A stretch of DNA of 64,000 nt from Cladopsammia gracilis (GCA_022457155.1 JAJGOT010000131.1:163501-227500); one strand, 5' to 3'. Positions 44,301 to 55,319 are shown, numbered from the stretch's first letter. Notes: generated by a model from the sequence alone, not told the origin. Program-made: numbers and translations.

Positions 44301-47300
44301 TAATTAATACATGGGCCTCAATTAGTATTCCTGCCCGGCCAGGGAGGCCCAAGTTTAAATATATTCCCACGGAACACTGAGCTCAGGAACTGTCAAGCAC
44401 ACCTAGTTGACACCTGAACCTAGATCAATATTCGTGCCCAACTAGAGAGGCCCACACCTTAATAAATTTCCACCGAACACAGAGTTGAACTATTGCCAAA
44501 GACACCTAACTGACACCTGAACCTGGTTCAGTATTCGTGTCACGGCCCGGGGGGGGGGGGGGGGGGGGCAAGCGTAGATAAATTTCCACCGAATGCCAAG
44601 TAGAGATATTGCCAAACACACTTAATTGGCACCTGAACCAAACACAGTGCCCAGTCAGGGAGGCCCAAACGTAAAGAAATTTCCACCGAACACCAAGTTT
44701 TGCCATTGTCAAACACACTTTATTGACACCTGAACCTAGTTCAGTATGCGTATCCAGCCAAAGAGGTCGAAAGTGAAATAACTTCCACTGAACACATGCG
44801 CAGAGGTCAGTTATTATGAAACACACCTTATTGACACCTGAACCTAGTTCAGAGTTCGTGCCCGGCCAGATAGGCCCAAACGTAAATAAGACTCAACCGA
44901 ACACAGAGTTCAGCTATGGCCATCACACCTTGTTGACACCTAAACCCAGTTCAGTGTTCGTGCCTGGCCAGAGAGGCCCAAAGTAAATAAATTCCATCGA
45001 AAAAAGAGGTCTGCTATGGCCAAACACACCATATTGGCACCTGAACCTAGTTCAGTATTCGTGCCCGGCCCGAGAGATCCAAAGTAAATGAGTTTCCACT
45101 GAACAGAAAGTTCAGCTACACTGTATGGCCACTTATTGGCACCTGAACCCAGTTCAGTATTCGTGCCCGACCCGAGAGGTCCAAAGTAAATGAATTTCCA
45201 CCGAACACAAAGTTCAGCTATGGCCAAACACACCTTATTGGCACCTGAACCTAGTGCAGTATTTGTGCCCAACCCGAGAGGTCTAAAGTAAATGAATTTC
45301 CACCGAACACAAAGTTCAGCTATGGCCAAACACACCTTATTGGCACCTGAACCTAGTTCAGTATTCGTGCCGGACCCGAGAGGCCCAAAGTAAATGAATT
45401 TCCACCGAACACAAAGTTCAGCTATGGCCAAACACACCTATTGGCACCTGAACCTAGTTCAGTATTCGTGCCCGACCCGAGAGGTCCAAAGAAAATGAAT
45501 TTCCACTGAACACAAAGTTCAGCCGTGGCCAAACACACCTAATTGACACCTGAACCTAGTTCAGTATTCGTGCCGGACCCGAGAGGCCCAAAGGAAATGA
45601 ATTTCCATCGAACATTAAGTTCAGCTATGGCCAAACACACCTTATTGGCACGTGAAGATAGTTCAGTATTCGTGCCGGACCCGAGAGGTCCAAAGTAAAT
45701 GAATTTCCACCGAACACAAAGTTCAGCTATGGCCAAACACACCTAATTGACACCTGAACCTAGTTCAATATTCGTGCCGGACCCGAGAGGCCCAAAGTTC
45801 AGCTATGGCCAAACGAACATATCGAACACCTAATTGACAACTGAACCTAGTTCAGTATTCGTACACGACCAGAGAGGGCCAAACATGACTAAATAATTTC
45901 AAAATGCACTCAGCAACACCTACCCTACAAACGCGAAAAACCAGTCGATGTGACGCCAACTGAATAGCGGAAAATATATTTGCCCCTGTGTTGGTAGCTT
46001 GAGGCTGAACTTGTGGAGCTTGTTGCCGTAACTGAAGGGCCACTTGTAGAGGTTGTTGGGGCGGTTGAACCGGTGGCTGTAGCGCTGAAGAACGGGAACT
46101 TGAGCCGAGCAGTGGAACGCGCTTCGAAACGGGTGGCCGTGGGTTTTACGGCAAAAGAGGCCCACAAGAAGGGAATGTTTACATTTATAGTCTTGAATAT
46201 ATTAACTGGTGTGAATCCCATGCTTTCTGTCACATTCCAGCGCTTAATCCGCTTCCGTGAAACATATTGGCCAGTTTGAATAGACCCCAGAAGCGACGAT
46301 AAAATTCAACCGGAAAGCGATTTGCATGATTGCATTTGTGAAAGGGCCTCTTGACATTCAAAGAGTGTGAGGTCACCTTCGCATTTCTCCTGGTCTTCGG
46401 ATGCCAGAGTTTTATCCAGTTGGTCTAAAAGCCTTGGCTTGATAAATAAACCTGTTCAGCCGAATAGAGGTTACGATAAAAATCGCGACATTCGCGAATA
46501 ATATTTTTATCGGAAGTCACGGTTGAATTGTTGGCACGTAACTCTGCAATTGAGTCGTGTGCCTGTCCACAGGGTCCAGAGGAACTCTATTTGATCGTAC
46601 AAGACGCTATTTTCTTCGAACCGTCGCCAGAGTTTTATCCAGTTGGTCTAAAAGCCTTGGCTAGATAAATAAACCTGTTCAACCGAATAGAGGTTACGAT
46701 AAAAATCGCGACATTCGCGAAGAATATTTTTATCGGAAGTCACGGTTGAATTGTTGGCACGTAACTTGTAATTGAGTCGCGTGCCTGTCCACAGGGTACG
46801 TACAAGACGCTATTTCCTTCGAATCGTCGCCGTCTTGAAAGGTTAACTGATTGCGTTACACAAAATATGTACCGCGGACCAAATTACTAAGGGCGCAATT
46901 ATCTTCGGAAAGCGAAGCTTTCCGAACAAGGCACGAAGTGCCGACAACGAGGCACGAAGTGCCGAGAGAAATTATACTTGTACCACGTGACGAGTTCGAT
47001 GTGAACCGCATCATCTGGTGACGGAAGTGGCAATGACCGGATGTGCGGTAAGCCGTTACTAATTCAAAACATCAGCTGTGGAGGGAAAATCAAAAACATG
47101 GAAAATTCTTCTTTGAAAAGGTCTGCTCCTGCAAGAAAATCCGACTAAGAAGAAAAAAAAAATTATCGAGCAGGACAAAACATGCTTACGTTTCGAAACG
47201 GTGGAAAGATTATTGAAAATTTAACGCGTGTTTAATTTCTTTTGGTGTTCAAACGGAAGCAGTTGCCAGACTGTCGATTTTAGTATAAACAGCGAGCTAA

Positions 47301-50300
47301 AATTACAACCTTGACTGAGACAAACTTCAACTCTCTACAAGTTGAATAGCTTATTAAGCTACAGCTCTCTCTGCTATAAAGCTTGGATCCTGCCAATTAA
47401 AATCCTGCAAAGACAAAACTAAAATAGCTGGGCCCAGCGTGACATTACGAATAGCAGGAAAGACATTCACGCCAAAAGATCATTTCAGATCCTGTCATGT
47501 CCGGTATTTCAGAGAGAAAAGTACAATAAATTTAAACGGCTTTCTTACGTAAAAATCTACATGCTAATATTAGTGGCGAAAACAACACACCAACCGCCAG
47601 GCAAAAAAGGAGGCCAAAATGAGGTCGAAATCTACAAGCGCAACACCATGGGAAACCACAACCGACCTCTAGTCCGTTGCTCGCGGCTTTTGAAAGGTTT
47701 TAAAACCCAGTCCACACTAAAATCCTTCTTAACAAACGGCTAAATGTAGAATACCCATTTTACACTAGAACAGTAGAATTTGCGAAGAATTTCAGCAGAC
47801 TTCTCAAGATTTACATCTTAAAATCCAGCGAAACTGCACACGGGCAATCGAATCATAACCTTCGGCGGATGCGATAACGTCTGAAAAAACTTCCGATCAT
47901 GCGCACAATAACCTGATGGCGTCATTTCCGCCACCAGCTGTTGCGGTGCACATTGAACGAAAGCGATGCTTTCAAGCCGTAAATTTCGGTCGCCGCAAAT
48001 GTAGGTTTACCTACTTTTTTCGATGGATTTCTTCGATATTTCATTAGAATATAGAAATTACAGATCACATACTTAAAATGAGGCGTTTTTATTAAATTTC
48101 GTCTGAGTTACAGGGATTTGAAGAAATATGCTTGAATCGGTTTCCTCCCTTTCCGTAGTTACTGTGCGCCGATTTCGCAGCTTCTGAGCCCGTAGTAATT
48201 TGGCCCGCGGTACATTTTTTGTGTAACGCAATCAGTTTAACTTTCAAAACAGCGACGATTCAACGAAAATAGCGTCTTGTACGATCAAATAGAGCTCCTC
48301 TGGATTTATTGATAAATACTTATTGATGTATTGATGTTAGTAGATAGAACGTGGCCAATCCATGGAACATTTTTCTTTCATAGTACGTTTCATAGCCTCT
48401 GAAAACCTCTCCAGGTTTAGTACATTTCTGAATAATCCTATGTGTCGAAGCCAAGAACGTGTTAGAACATCATATAGAATATTCATGCAGACGTGATGTC
48501 GCATGAATATTCTATATGATGTTCTTTCAAATCCCTGCACACTGGTGGTCGAACCAGCGCCCCTTTCGCATGCATTAGAAAAACACTTCAAAGAAGAATC
48601 ATCGCCGTAAGGCCCAGCTACAACGATGGATTTTGGCTGTCAAAAAAAAAAAGGCAGAAATAAGGCCGAAAGGAAACGGCGATTGACAAAATGTACGCTT
48701 GGTCTAAACCATAACAAATCACCAATTTTGATAACTGAAAAGAAAAGCTTGTCCTCTTATAATAACAATTTATTTACTAGAATATATCTCACCTATGGTA
48801 GTAGCAGAAGTAAAAACACCTTTAAAATAATGAAGAGAGTGTTCATTTTGCTTCATTAACATAACCAGCAAAAAGCGTCCACTTGACTGTACTGTGAAGG
48901 GTTTTCTTGCTCCGGTATAAACCCCCAATAAGGTGTTATCGGTGCTTTTTCCATTGTAAACTCGAATCCAGCTTTGCAGGCCTTTCGATGGTAAGGCTGA
49001 CAGCTGAAAACGGATAAACTTTAGATGGATATTATGGTCACGTGGTGCTGTGATAATCCAGCAGCAATTTTTGTAGTTGCCTGATGAATCAGAGGTGATA
49101 GTACCATTGGAGCCAGTAACGTCAAAGGTACATGGCGTGGAATCCACTATATGATTAAACACAATGTATGTTAATAGTTAAACCTTTTTTAAGTGATCCA
49201 AAATCTTTTCACAAGACTATTAACCATCTGATGTTGTGTCTGTCCTCTATTAATGTGTGTCCTTAGTCTGTACTCAACCCTCCGAAGTACAATTAGCAAA
49301 TATGGTATAAGCGGTGCATGGGACGTAGCTATACCACAGTCCGCCAACGACTTTGAGTTTTTGCTGTGTTACGATTTTTAACCTCGTTCTATCTTCTATA
49401 GAGCGCCCAAGGGGTGAGAGAAGGCGAAAGAGGAGAGAGGATGAGAGAAACAAGAGTACGAAACAAAAAAAAAACGGGTTTAGAAAGGCATCGTGGACAA
49501 CGGAATGGTGGGAATGATAAATGGAAGGGTAGGGTGAGAAGGGTGAAAGGTTAATGGTGGTGGCACATCGGAGCTCATGGTACGGCAGGGTAGGTTGGCG
49601 TAGAGTATGTTAGCACTAAAGGGTGGGAATGGAGTGCTTGCGCCAAAACAATCGCCTGCACTATAAGCAAGAAAGTTTGTCAAATGTGCAAGTTATTTTA
49701 TTTTGAGGTATCTACATCGTGATAAGCCCTTTCACCGTGGCAGTTGCACGGGTCCCTCTACTGTAGTTAAATAATAATCTAAACATTACAATTCAGCATT
49801 GGATTTTACGGTTGTCGCCAAGCGTGCTTTATATAACACACCAAAGAGAACTTTCATGTATCTGGGCCATGGATGTTAGCAAGACTTAGAGCATGGCAAG
49901 GAAGGAGGGACATGATTTTTCGTGCGGCTTGCATAAATATCTCTTCATAATGGTATAAACCGCTGTTAGGAGCGCTGTGTCACGGGCTCATAGTCACGAT
50001 ACAGATGGAGGGGTGAAACACCACGATATTTACTCTTGAGTAAAGGCTGCTGACCGAAAATACTGTACAGAATTTGAAAACCGATAGAAAACGGAGTAAA
50101 GTATCTTCCGAACGAGATGTTTAGCAGGAATTTTGGATGATTTTTGGTGGAGATATTGCAGCTTGAAGATCGTAGGTTTTAGCCCTGGGGTATTTCCTAA
50201 GTGGCCTTGAAAAAAGTCGAACTTCAATGTGAATTACCGTGGTGGATACAAACGTTTATGGAAAATCAATTTAATGGTCAAGGACGACATTGTTTCGAGA

Positions 50301-51137
50301 CAATAATTTAGATTGATAACAGGGAGTTGTTTGCCGCTCTGGGTTGCCGTGTTAAATTTTACGAAGGCGATTCTGCAGGAAATGGCATTACGCCATATAC
50401 TGTTGTTACTCAAGAAGGAAGGTTTGCTTTCAAAGCCAATACCATGGAGAATAAACCTTGAAATGGAGTGATTTTTATGTCAGAGAACGGCCATCGATGT
50501 CAAAGAACAGGATCCGATTGATAAAAGTAGAAAAGTCGAAAGCTTAGAGAGGTATGTCAAAAAAATCTATTTTATTTCACTCAAGCTTCTCTACTTACGT
50601 CTGACATGTTTTTACGCGTTTTTTTTTTCTGTGTCGCTACGTACTGCGCACGCGTGTCCCTCCTTCCTGAGTTGAATGATTAGTAAGCCAACGGTTGTTT
50701 CGTTCCTGGGCTAAAAAATGTAAATAAGCCTCGCGTAACGAGGCTATTAAATAAGCGCCCACGCCAACTTGAAAGTGTCAAGGCGTGATGAGGCGTGATG
50801 AGGTAAACTGGGACAAGACTGATGATTCACCGAAGGCATCAGGACGCAGGCTTTCTTCGTTGTTTTTCAGTGCATAGTTACAGCATGGACAAACATATGA
50901 CTAAATGAGATATGTTTGTTATATAAATAGGTGACTGTGATACCTGACCGATTTGTAAGGGCTCCATATTACAAATAATGTTGGAAAAGGACTTTCTTGA
51001 TCTTCCTTTTGACAGTAAGTTTACTTAATGGTGTCGCTGTTAATTATTTCTAAAAGCTATCAATCTTAAAACATACCTTTTACTATCCCCACCAATAACA
51101 CATTCAACAACAGAATTTTGCAAAGCCACTCGTCCAT
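32372..51137 (-). CDS. CUB-Ig-LRR extracellular protein, 8 exons seen, 3' end not found
   Basis: Exons: 51137..51077 (signal peptide), 49146..48793 (CUB), 41365..41132 (Ig), 40321..40195 (LRR N-cap), then LRR exons 38495..38424, 35275..35201, 34376..34305, 32443..32372. Every junction fits in phase (1,1,1,1,2,2,2,2). The start MDEWLCKILLLNVLLVGIVK is a hydrophobic signal. The CUB exon has CTFDVTGSNGTITSD, CCWIITAP, LKFIRFQLS and GRFLLVML. The Ig exon has ILWCSAEGTPP and GTYTCVATNKAGSD, with both Ig cysteines. The N-cap has CENQCLTNG and VFDCTDKQLPTDL. LRR exons are 72 or 75 bases, one repeat each (LDLSSNELQNLPKRIF, DSLSSI). Such proteins act outside the cell or as receptors in recognition or adhesion. 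C-cap, membrane segment and stop were not found, so the 3' part may be lost in the inverted duplication or lie on unseen exons. Confidence 0.75.
32899..33068 (-). mobile_element. LTR of a Gypsy-like retroelement
   Basis: On the minus strand the LTR starts TGTAACAGTATC and ends CTGTTTACA (TG..CA type, 170 bases), directly preceded by a polypurine tract AAAAGAGGGGAGA at 33069..33081. This is the 3' LTR; no 5' LTR was found in the window. GTATC at the LTR outer flank may be target sequence. Confidence 0.65.
33205..33615 (-). pseudogene. Retroelement pol 3' end (integrase C-terminal region)
   Basis: The frame includes PGQPINIYDNHTQRWERGTV, then FIIKNYRTEGVYRRTRSHLK, a pattern typical of the last part of Gypsy-type integrase in metazoan retroelements. 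It ends about 120 bases before the polypurine tract and LTR. No protease, reverse transcriptase or integrase core is present upstream, so it is a 5'-truncated relic inside an intron of the LRR gene. Confidence 0.65.
33660..33800. repeat. Short tandem TGACCTCGA-CTGACAGCTC units
   Basis: Imperfect direct repeats of about 35 bases containing TGACCTCGA, CTGACAGCTC and CAACGTGACCTC. Confidence 0.5.
34573..34728. mobile_element. TA-flanked MITE, 156 bp
   Basis: Ends CAGTCGAACCTCTCCTTACG and complement of CAGTCGAACCTCCTTAATAC, bordered by TA on both sides, as in Tc1/mariner MITEs. Internal words TACGGACAC are repeated. Confidence 0.8.
35301..35739. repeat. Interspersed repeat family with AAGATGGCGGC, copy A
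   Basis: Begins TTTAACCCTATTTCGCC and ends CAGTTTTGGACGTATCATAC; about 75% alike by eye to 40378..40851. Contains CACGTGATGTTTCCATGGCA and TCAAGATGGCGGCTGTG, the latter like a YY1-type initiator site. Lies in an intron of the LRR gene. Confidence 0.7.
36188..36209. repeat. Poly-T run, 22 bases
   Basis: Uninterrupted T tract; could be the poly(A) tail of a minus-strand retroposed sequence, but no body element was recognised next to it. Confidence 0.8.
36416..36775 (+). CDS. Hypothetical ORF, possible retroposed exon
   Basis: The first 75 residues look protein-like (SDIAKLIKSDIYNQDVLAVY, IKPKAKKRAENVGKEYLF); the remainder is low-complexity hydrophobic and probably not coding. A GTAGGC at about 36611 could be a donor. 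I do not recognise it; it may be a fragment of an element ORF. Confidence 0.2.
   Translation: MQKCYWIESLGQISHSDIAKLIKSDIYNQDVLAVYKDRKIAQMGSERPAQLTVVPIKPKAKKRAENVGKEYLFTPLSLLYKPHSLFLISLYLQLAVCSSFLNQPCRLKFIVILTLQLLM
38758..38960. other. CpG-rich island with GC palindrome
   Basis: GCGGGCCGAAGGCCCGCGCG forms a hairpin, followed by a GCC-repeat and many CpG dinucleotides in otherwise AT-rich intron sequence. Could be a promoter or a transposon end; GCCGAAGGCC also occurs in the repeat at 63261..63522. Confidence 0.45.
38876..39276 (+). CDS. Hypothetical first exon at CpG island
   Basis: A frame of about 133 codons, open from the CpG-rich stretch to a good donor (CTCAAAG, GTAAAT) at 39277. The C-terminal half (VEIEQLSEIKSCFEDW, SLRVSELKKRRFKQFP) looks protein-like; the N-terminal half is Arg-rich and may be non-coding. 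No downstream exon was matched. It would lie antisense inside an intron of the LRR gene. Confidence 0.2.
40378..40851. repeat. Interspersed repeat family with AAGATGGCGGC, copy B
   Basis: Relative of 35301..35739 with a 19-base G run near its start and two AAGATGGCGG words 15 bases apart. Ends CAGTTTTGGACGTACTATAT. Confidence 0.7.
40870..40950. repeat. Hairpin, 81 bases
   Basis: GGCTAATACAATG and GTTCAAACTTGTTACCTGG pair with their complements around a loop of about 10 bases. Probably a MITE end or stem. Confidence 0.75.
42350..42482. mobile_element. Hairpin MITE with GTGGATAGCGC ends, about 133 bp
   Basis: TTGTCAAAAGGTGGATAGCGC and complement of GTTGTTCAAAGGGTGGATAGCGC at the two ends; GATAAATCACTATCCAGT pairs with ACTGGATAGTGATTTATC inside. 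Confidence 0.75.
42983..43222. repeat. Tandem duplication, about 119 bp x 2
   Basis: ACAAAAATTCGCTGTGCAAT through GGATATTATATTTCGTTATT occurs twice in direct order with few changes, sharing CTCCGCGAGAATTAAACGTG. Confidence 0.85.
43262..43503 (-). pseudogene. LINE reverse transcriptase fragment
   Basis: The minus-strand frame reads YSFKHGSLSDTQRKGIIRPL, then YKKDDKLDLKNWQPI, the N-terminal end of the reverse transcriptase domain of L1-like LINEs. A shift at a T/A run follows, after which KTDYKICTKVI continues in another frame. No endonuclease or rest of the domain is nearby. Truncated and shifted, in an intron of the LRR gene. Confidence 0.7.
43750..43770. repeat. Poly-G run, 21 bases
   Basis: Uninterrupted G tract; another of 20 bases is at 44549..44568 and one of 19 at about 40396. 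Confidence 0.85.
44150..45900. repeat. Satellite array, unit about 102 bp, about 17 copies
   Basis: Each unit has GTATTCGTGC, CCCGAGAGGTCCAAAGTAAA, TTTCCACCGAACACAAAG, TTCAGCTATGGCCAAACAC and GGCACCTGAACCTAG. Copies at the right are near identical; those at the left are more diverged. The unit length is about 102-103, a multiple of 3 in places, which creates long minus-strand frames (up to 165 codons) that are artefacts of the array. Lies in the intron between the CUB and Ig exons. Confidence 0.9.
45925..46233 (-). CDS. Ser/Thr-rich hypothetical ORF
   Basis: The frame holds TATGSTAPTTSTSGPSVTAT and is bounded by a GGTAGG donor-like site near 45913. Other frames over the same bases are also open (one Gln-rich), so coding cannot be decided. 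No known domain. Confidence 0.2.
   Translation of the reverse strand: MTESMGFTPVNIFKTINVNIPFLWASFAVKPTATRFEARSTARLKFPFFSATATGSTAPTTSTSGPSVTATSSTSSASSYQHRGKYIFRYSVGVTSTGFSRL
46391..46830. repeat. Tandem duplication, about 220 bp x 2
   Basis: CAGAGTTTTATCCAGTTGGT through GTACAAGACGCTATTT occurs twice in direct order; the second copy lacks CCAGAGGAACTCTATTTG. It lies over the left end of the inverted-repeat element. Confidence 0.8.
46577..48305. mobile_element. DNA element with about 130 bp terminal inverted repeats
   Basis: CCAGAGGAACTCTATTTGAT, GTACAAGACGCTATTTTC and GTACCGCGG are matched by the inverse complement at 48155..48303. Between them is 1.3 kb with small palindromes (GGAAAGCGAAGCTTTCC, GGCACGAAGTGCC twice) and no clear transposase. 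Probably non-autonomous. Confidence 0.6.
49147..51076. other. Intron 1 of CUB-Ig-LRR gene; no other feature seen
   Basis: Contains purine-rich stretches near 49400-49560 and a small GCCTCGCGTAACGAGGC palindrome near 50731. No second gene was found. Confidence 0.5.
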
Positions 51138-52297
51138 GTTTGACGTGCTGTTTAAACGTTGATCATCATGCCATGATGCTCTGTTATATTCAGCAACTGC
51201 AAAGCAATAAATAGCAATAAACTGCTTCTAATAATAGATTGAGGAAGAACCTATTTGATATTGCTGGCACAAAGTGTTGTAAGAAAGATGATAACTGCTG
51301 CAGATATTTTAGCCTGCCAACAGACCATACTACTTCGATTTCTTCGTGCGTGTTGGCTTTCGCACAAGTGTCTAAGGTAGCAGTTAAGCAGGAGTAGGTC
51401 TAGGAGAAGAGGCCCCGATTTTAAAATTACCCGCCTGTGTCTACAAATGCAGCAGAAGCTGGTAAGATAATTACTTATTTAATTAACACACAAAGCAACA
51501 ATAAAAATAATACACCAAAATTGAAGGCGACATACTGAAAATAATGAAAACAAAATTTTGCTTTAAATTTTTTGGGCAGTTACGTTATTTTAAACATTAT
51601 TATGAGCGAAAGGTGCCATTAATGACTGGAAATCATGAGAGGTTCGCAGATGTAAAGGTTACTAACATTCTGGTGCTGTATAATGTCAGTATTCTCAGTC
51701 TGGAGTTTTTACTCGCTACTCAAGATAAGATAAGAAAATTGATCAAGATAAGAAAATTGTATACATGTAAGCACCGGTGAAGATCGTATGATATGCAAAG
51801 CGATTTCAACGTTTTCACCCCTCTCTATGTTGTTTCACCTTAAAATACTCGCAAAGGAATCCTCCGAGAGTAACAGCTAACGGCTACATATAAAAATTAC
51901 TTAGGGTTTTTACATAATGTGATTTTCACGGACCAGAAAGACTTTAACAACGGCTGTGGTTGCGGAATCGATACTAGTATTGATTTTTAAGTTATGCATG
52001 GATAAATACAATCTAGAATAGGTCACGAATCTTATGGACCAAAAGTTCAATGTGGTATATAAATACTTTTAGTTATAGACTTCAGGTGCGTGGGGGTGAT
52101 GATGCGCAACTTGTGGACCGTCAGTTCGTTAGGCGTTTTTGGGCATCTTGTAAGTTCCGGACTGTCTAATCACCTATCTCATCCTAGGATAGCGTGGTCT
52201 TTTGGCTGGGCAAACAGAGAGAGATATGGCATGAAGCTGGAAGAGCTAATCACTTCCAGAGTGGTTCTGGTTACTGAAACGTATAATGTAGTTGCCA
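51138..52297. other. Upstream region of CUB-Ig-LRR gene; nothing definite
   Basis: AT-rich sequence that should contain the promoter and 5' UTR. No TATA box or further exon could be supported. Confidence 0.4.
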
Positions 52298-52558
52298 CCT
52301 TGCCTCGACCACTAGCGACCTTTAGATTTGACTACGAGTACGAGATTGAGTACGAGTACGAGTTTTCAAACCAAATTCGTGTGCCTCATATAGTTAATTA
52401 TCACACCAATCTTATCCCTAACGTTTATTTATGTGCTAGTCAGCAATAGGAAAGAGTTACAGTTCGGGGAATACAATTATCTCGAAATTCCAAAGTCGGA
52501 CTCGTACTCGATTTCGTACTCGTAGTCAAATCTAAAGGTCGCTACTGATAGAGGTGAG
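52298..52558. mobile_element. Hairpin MITE with TACGAG repeats, about 260 bp
   Basis: GCGACCTTTAGATTTGACTA followed by CGAGTACGAG repeats pairs with the inverse complement at 52496..52542. No target duplication fixed. Confidence 0.7.
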
Positions 52559-52659
52559 GCAGAGAAGGACGTTTTCTCAACTGAAAATGACAGAAGCAGG
52601 CAGACGCGAAGGCCGATGACTTAAAGTTGCTCTCTACCAATCTAGACTAGACTAGGAAC

Positions 52660-53350
52660 GTGAAACGTGCGTACACTCTACCAAACCAGGTGGAACGCGC
52701 ATGTGGGGCTGAGATGAACCTCTATAACATTAAAGTTCTTCGACTAAGCGAAGTAAGATGGAACACTTTTGGAAACGTGACACTATCAACAGGACAACTG
52801 CTGCTATATTCGGGGAAAAGGAACGAGGGCCACCCACATGAGGCAGGTGTGGGCGTTATGCTGTCCAGGAAGGCTAGCAAAACCCTTATAGAATGGGAGC
52901 CAATATCAGCAAGGATCTTCACAGCAAGGCTGGACTCAAGACATCAGAAGATCACCATCATCCACTCCTACGCTCCCACCAACAATGCTACTGAAGGAGA
53001 TAAAAACAGTTTCTACGAGGAACTACAAAGCATAGTGGCCATAGTGCCCAAAAGAGATGTACTTCTCCTGATGGGAGACCTAAATGCCAAGGTGGGATCA
53101 GAAAATGCAGGAAGAAGAAAAGCCATGGGACAACATGGAATTGGACAGAAGAATGACTTTTAGCAGATTTCTCTACTATCAACCACTTAGTCATAGAAGG
53201 TACTCTGTTTCCTCACAAGCAACTTCATAAGGCAACCTGGGTCTCCCCCGACGGACATACCGCAAATAAATCGACAACATTGCCATTTACTGTCGTTGGA
53301 GGTCTTTACTGCTAAATGTTAGAGTAAAACGAGAAACAGATTTCCATCAG
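52660..53350 (+). pseudogene. LINE endonuclease (EEP) fragment
   Basis: The open part (52660..53163) shows NIKVLRLSEVRWNTFGN, GVGVMLSRKASKTL, SYAPTNNATE and LLMGDLNAKVG, the order of an apurinic-endonuclease-type domain found in LINEs often labelled craniofacial development protein 2-like. A stop at 53161 and shifts follow, with GTLFPHKQLHKATWVSPDG still recognisable near 53200-53255. The reverse transcriptase is missing. A dead fragment. Confidence 0.75.
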
Positions 53351-54869
53351 TTGTCATTTAAAAAATGTACGATTTTTCCGGAAATCCATCTTATCCATCC
53401 AAGATGTTGTTGCGTGTTACTTTGAGTGACTTAATTAGTAACCGTACTTGATGATCCTATCAGGATGTCACAGCGCAATGTTGTTGGCAAGATTTTTCGC
53501 TGATTTTAAAGTGTAACTAAACGAATTTAAAAGTGTCATTGTCTGAGAAAGTGTTCCAGAAGTTGGAAATGGGGGTTTACCCATTTTGATGAAACTTGCT
53601 GCAGAAGTTGACCTTGGTAAGATATCCAAAAAGCCGAAGTGTTTTTTTTTCTGACTTTTAGTTCAGAAGTTTCAAGGGGGTACCGTTTGAAGCCAGCGGT
53701 TCATGGGAAATCATGTTTTACAAGGGGTAAGTTTGGAATAGCATAAAAACAAACAAACAAATCCTATCGACTAATTAATTGTATGGTGTGCTTCTATTAC
53801 AATGTGCAGATTTGGCAGAGAAGGTTCTGGCAGTGTGGGGGCTAGCACGAGTTTTGGCCAAATTTTGAAGAAACAACCACCATCCAAAATTCACTCATTT
53901 AAAAAGTCTATATTTCTTAACTGCAATTGGCCCTTTTAACTTTTAGTTGCTTTCAAGACCAAATTTGCGTATTGTAAAAAGCAATAATTTAACACCCATT
54001 CTAGCTCTATTTAGTTTTAAACACTTCAGTTTGCTTTAGTGAATCTAAATCTCTTCACGAAACCTGTGAAAATCAATAAATGTGGCAGTAAACACTGCCT
54101 TAGAATTTTAAGACATTTGAAAAATCAAAGGGCTCTAAGAGCCATCTCGTTAATACGAAACAAGGTAAGTTAGTTTTAGAGGCCGCAAGAAACCAAATTT
54201 AAGCGGCTACTGCTTTTCTTGCAACAAAGACAAAGAAACTCTTGCCCTATTATTTTTCGAGTTAGCAAACAAATGATGGCATAACTAAACATTCTAAAGA
54301 CGTAAGAGCTAAACTCTGAAGGTCTAGTACACATCACCACGAAACCCACAGGAGTCATTTCGGGCCTGTCAACATAGTCCTTAATAGTGCCAATCGAGCA
54401 CTGAAGTGGCTTGTTGAAATGCTTGGTTTGTCATTCAATTCACGGCAAACACAATTTGACTTGTAAACGAACGCAATTTTAGAGTGAATTCAACCAAAGT
54501 AAAACTTTCTTCCTTTCCACAAAATGATAAACTTTAGCTAAGTCAGCAAAATCATGACTTCTCTTGCATACTATTGCATAATCAAACCGTATTTTTTTTA
54601 TCAGGGCATGTGGCTAACTTTAATAATGGCAATGATTCAGTATTCCAAAATAGAACAACACCCAATATGTCCATGCTATATCATGGCAAACGAAATCTTC
54701 GGAGAAAAAATATACGCTAAGAGCCGGAAAGACTTGTACTGACTAAGAATACAATAAATACTACAAAATCGCTGTTCTCGACGCTTAGAAGAAAACAATT
54801 ATCGCATCGAGTCGCGACTTTACAAAAACTATTTCTAGCGTATTCAAAACGTGCATCTTAACGTGACAT
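53351..54869. other. No gene seen
   Basis: AT-rich. A 45-base stretch near 54121 (GGCTCTAAGAGCCAT, TCGTTAATACGAAA) resembles one near 37531. Nothing else stands out. Confidence 0.45.
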
Positions 54870-54975
54870 AAATGGGCCATTGTCTGAAACGAAACATTAC
54901 ATATTAAATTCCCTAGCAGACACGCGTAATCTGAAACGAAACATTACATATTAAATTCGCTAGCAGACACGCGCA
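54870..54975. repeat. Tandem duplication, about 47 bp x 2
   Basis: TCTGAAACGAAACATTACAT through GCTAGCAGACACGCG occurs twice in direct order. TCTGAAACGAGACAAT after an (AGT)n run at about 55167 may be related. Confidence 0.8.
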
Positions 54976-55319
54976 AGAATCCACGCTTTCGGCGCTTCAT
55001 GCCTTTGCGAGCAGCGAGCAGCGATTTGAGCGAATAAGCCTGAAACAAACAGCGAAAAAAAAACACATAACTGATAAATGTTAACATGCCATTTTATTTC
55101 CATTTGCAGTTTAAAAATAAGCGTATTCAGTTTACAAATAAGAAAACTTCTTAGCGTGACATAAATAGTAGTAGTAGTAGTAGTCTGAAACGAGACAATA
55201 CCCTCGGGAGTTGCCGAAAAAATTAGGGTGGGGTGTTCGGCGCGCTTCTTGCAACCCTTACCCTATTTCAGACCACATCCTTTGGTGCGGTTATATAGCT
55301 TATATAAAGGAGTATCCAC

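Noticed and set aside
44506..45742. Long minus-strand frames of 106, 165 and 67 codons with repeated CLAIAELCVRWKFIYFGPLG
   Set aside because: They are translations of the 102 bp satellite units and break wherever a unit changes length.
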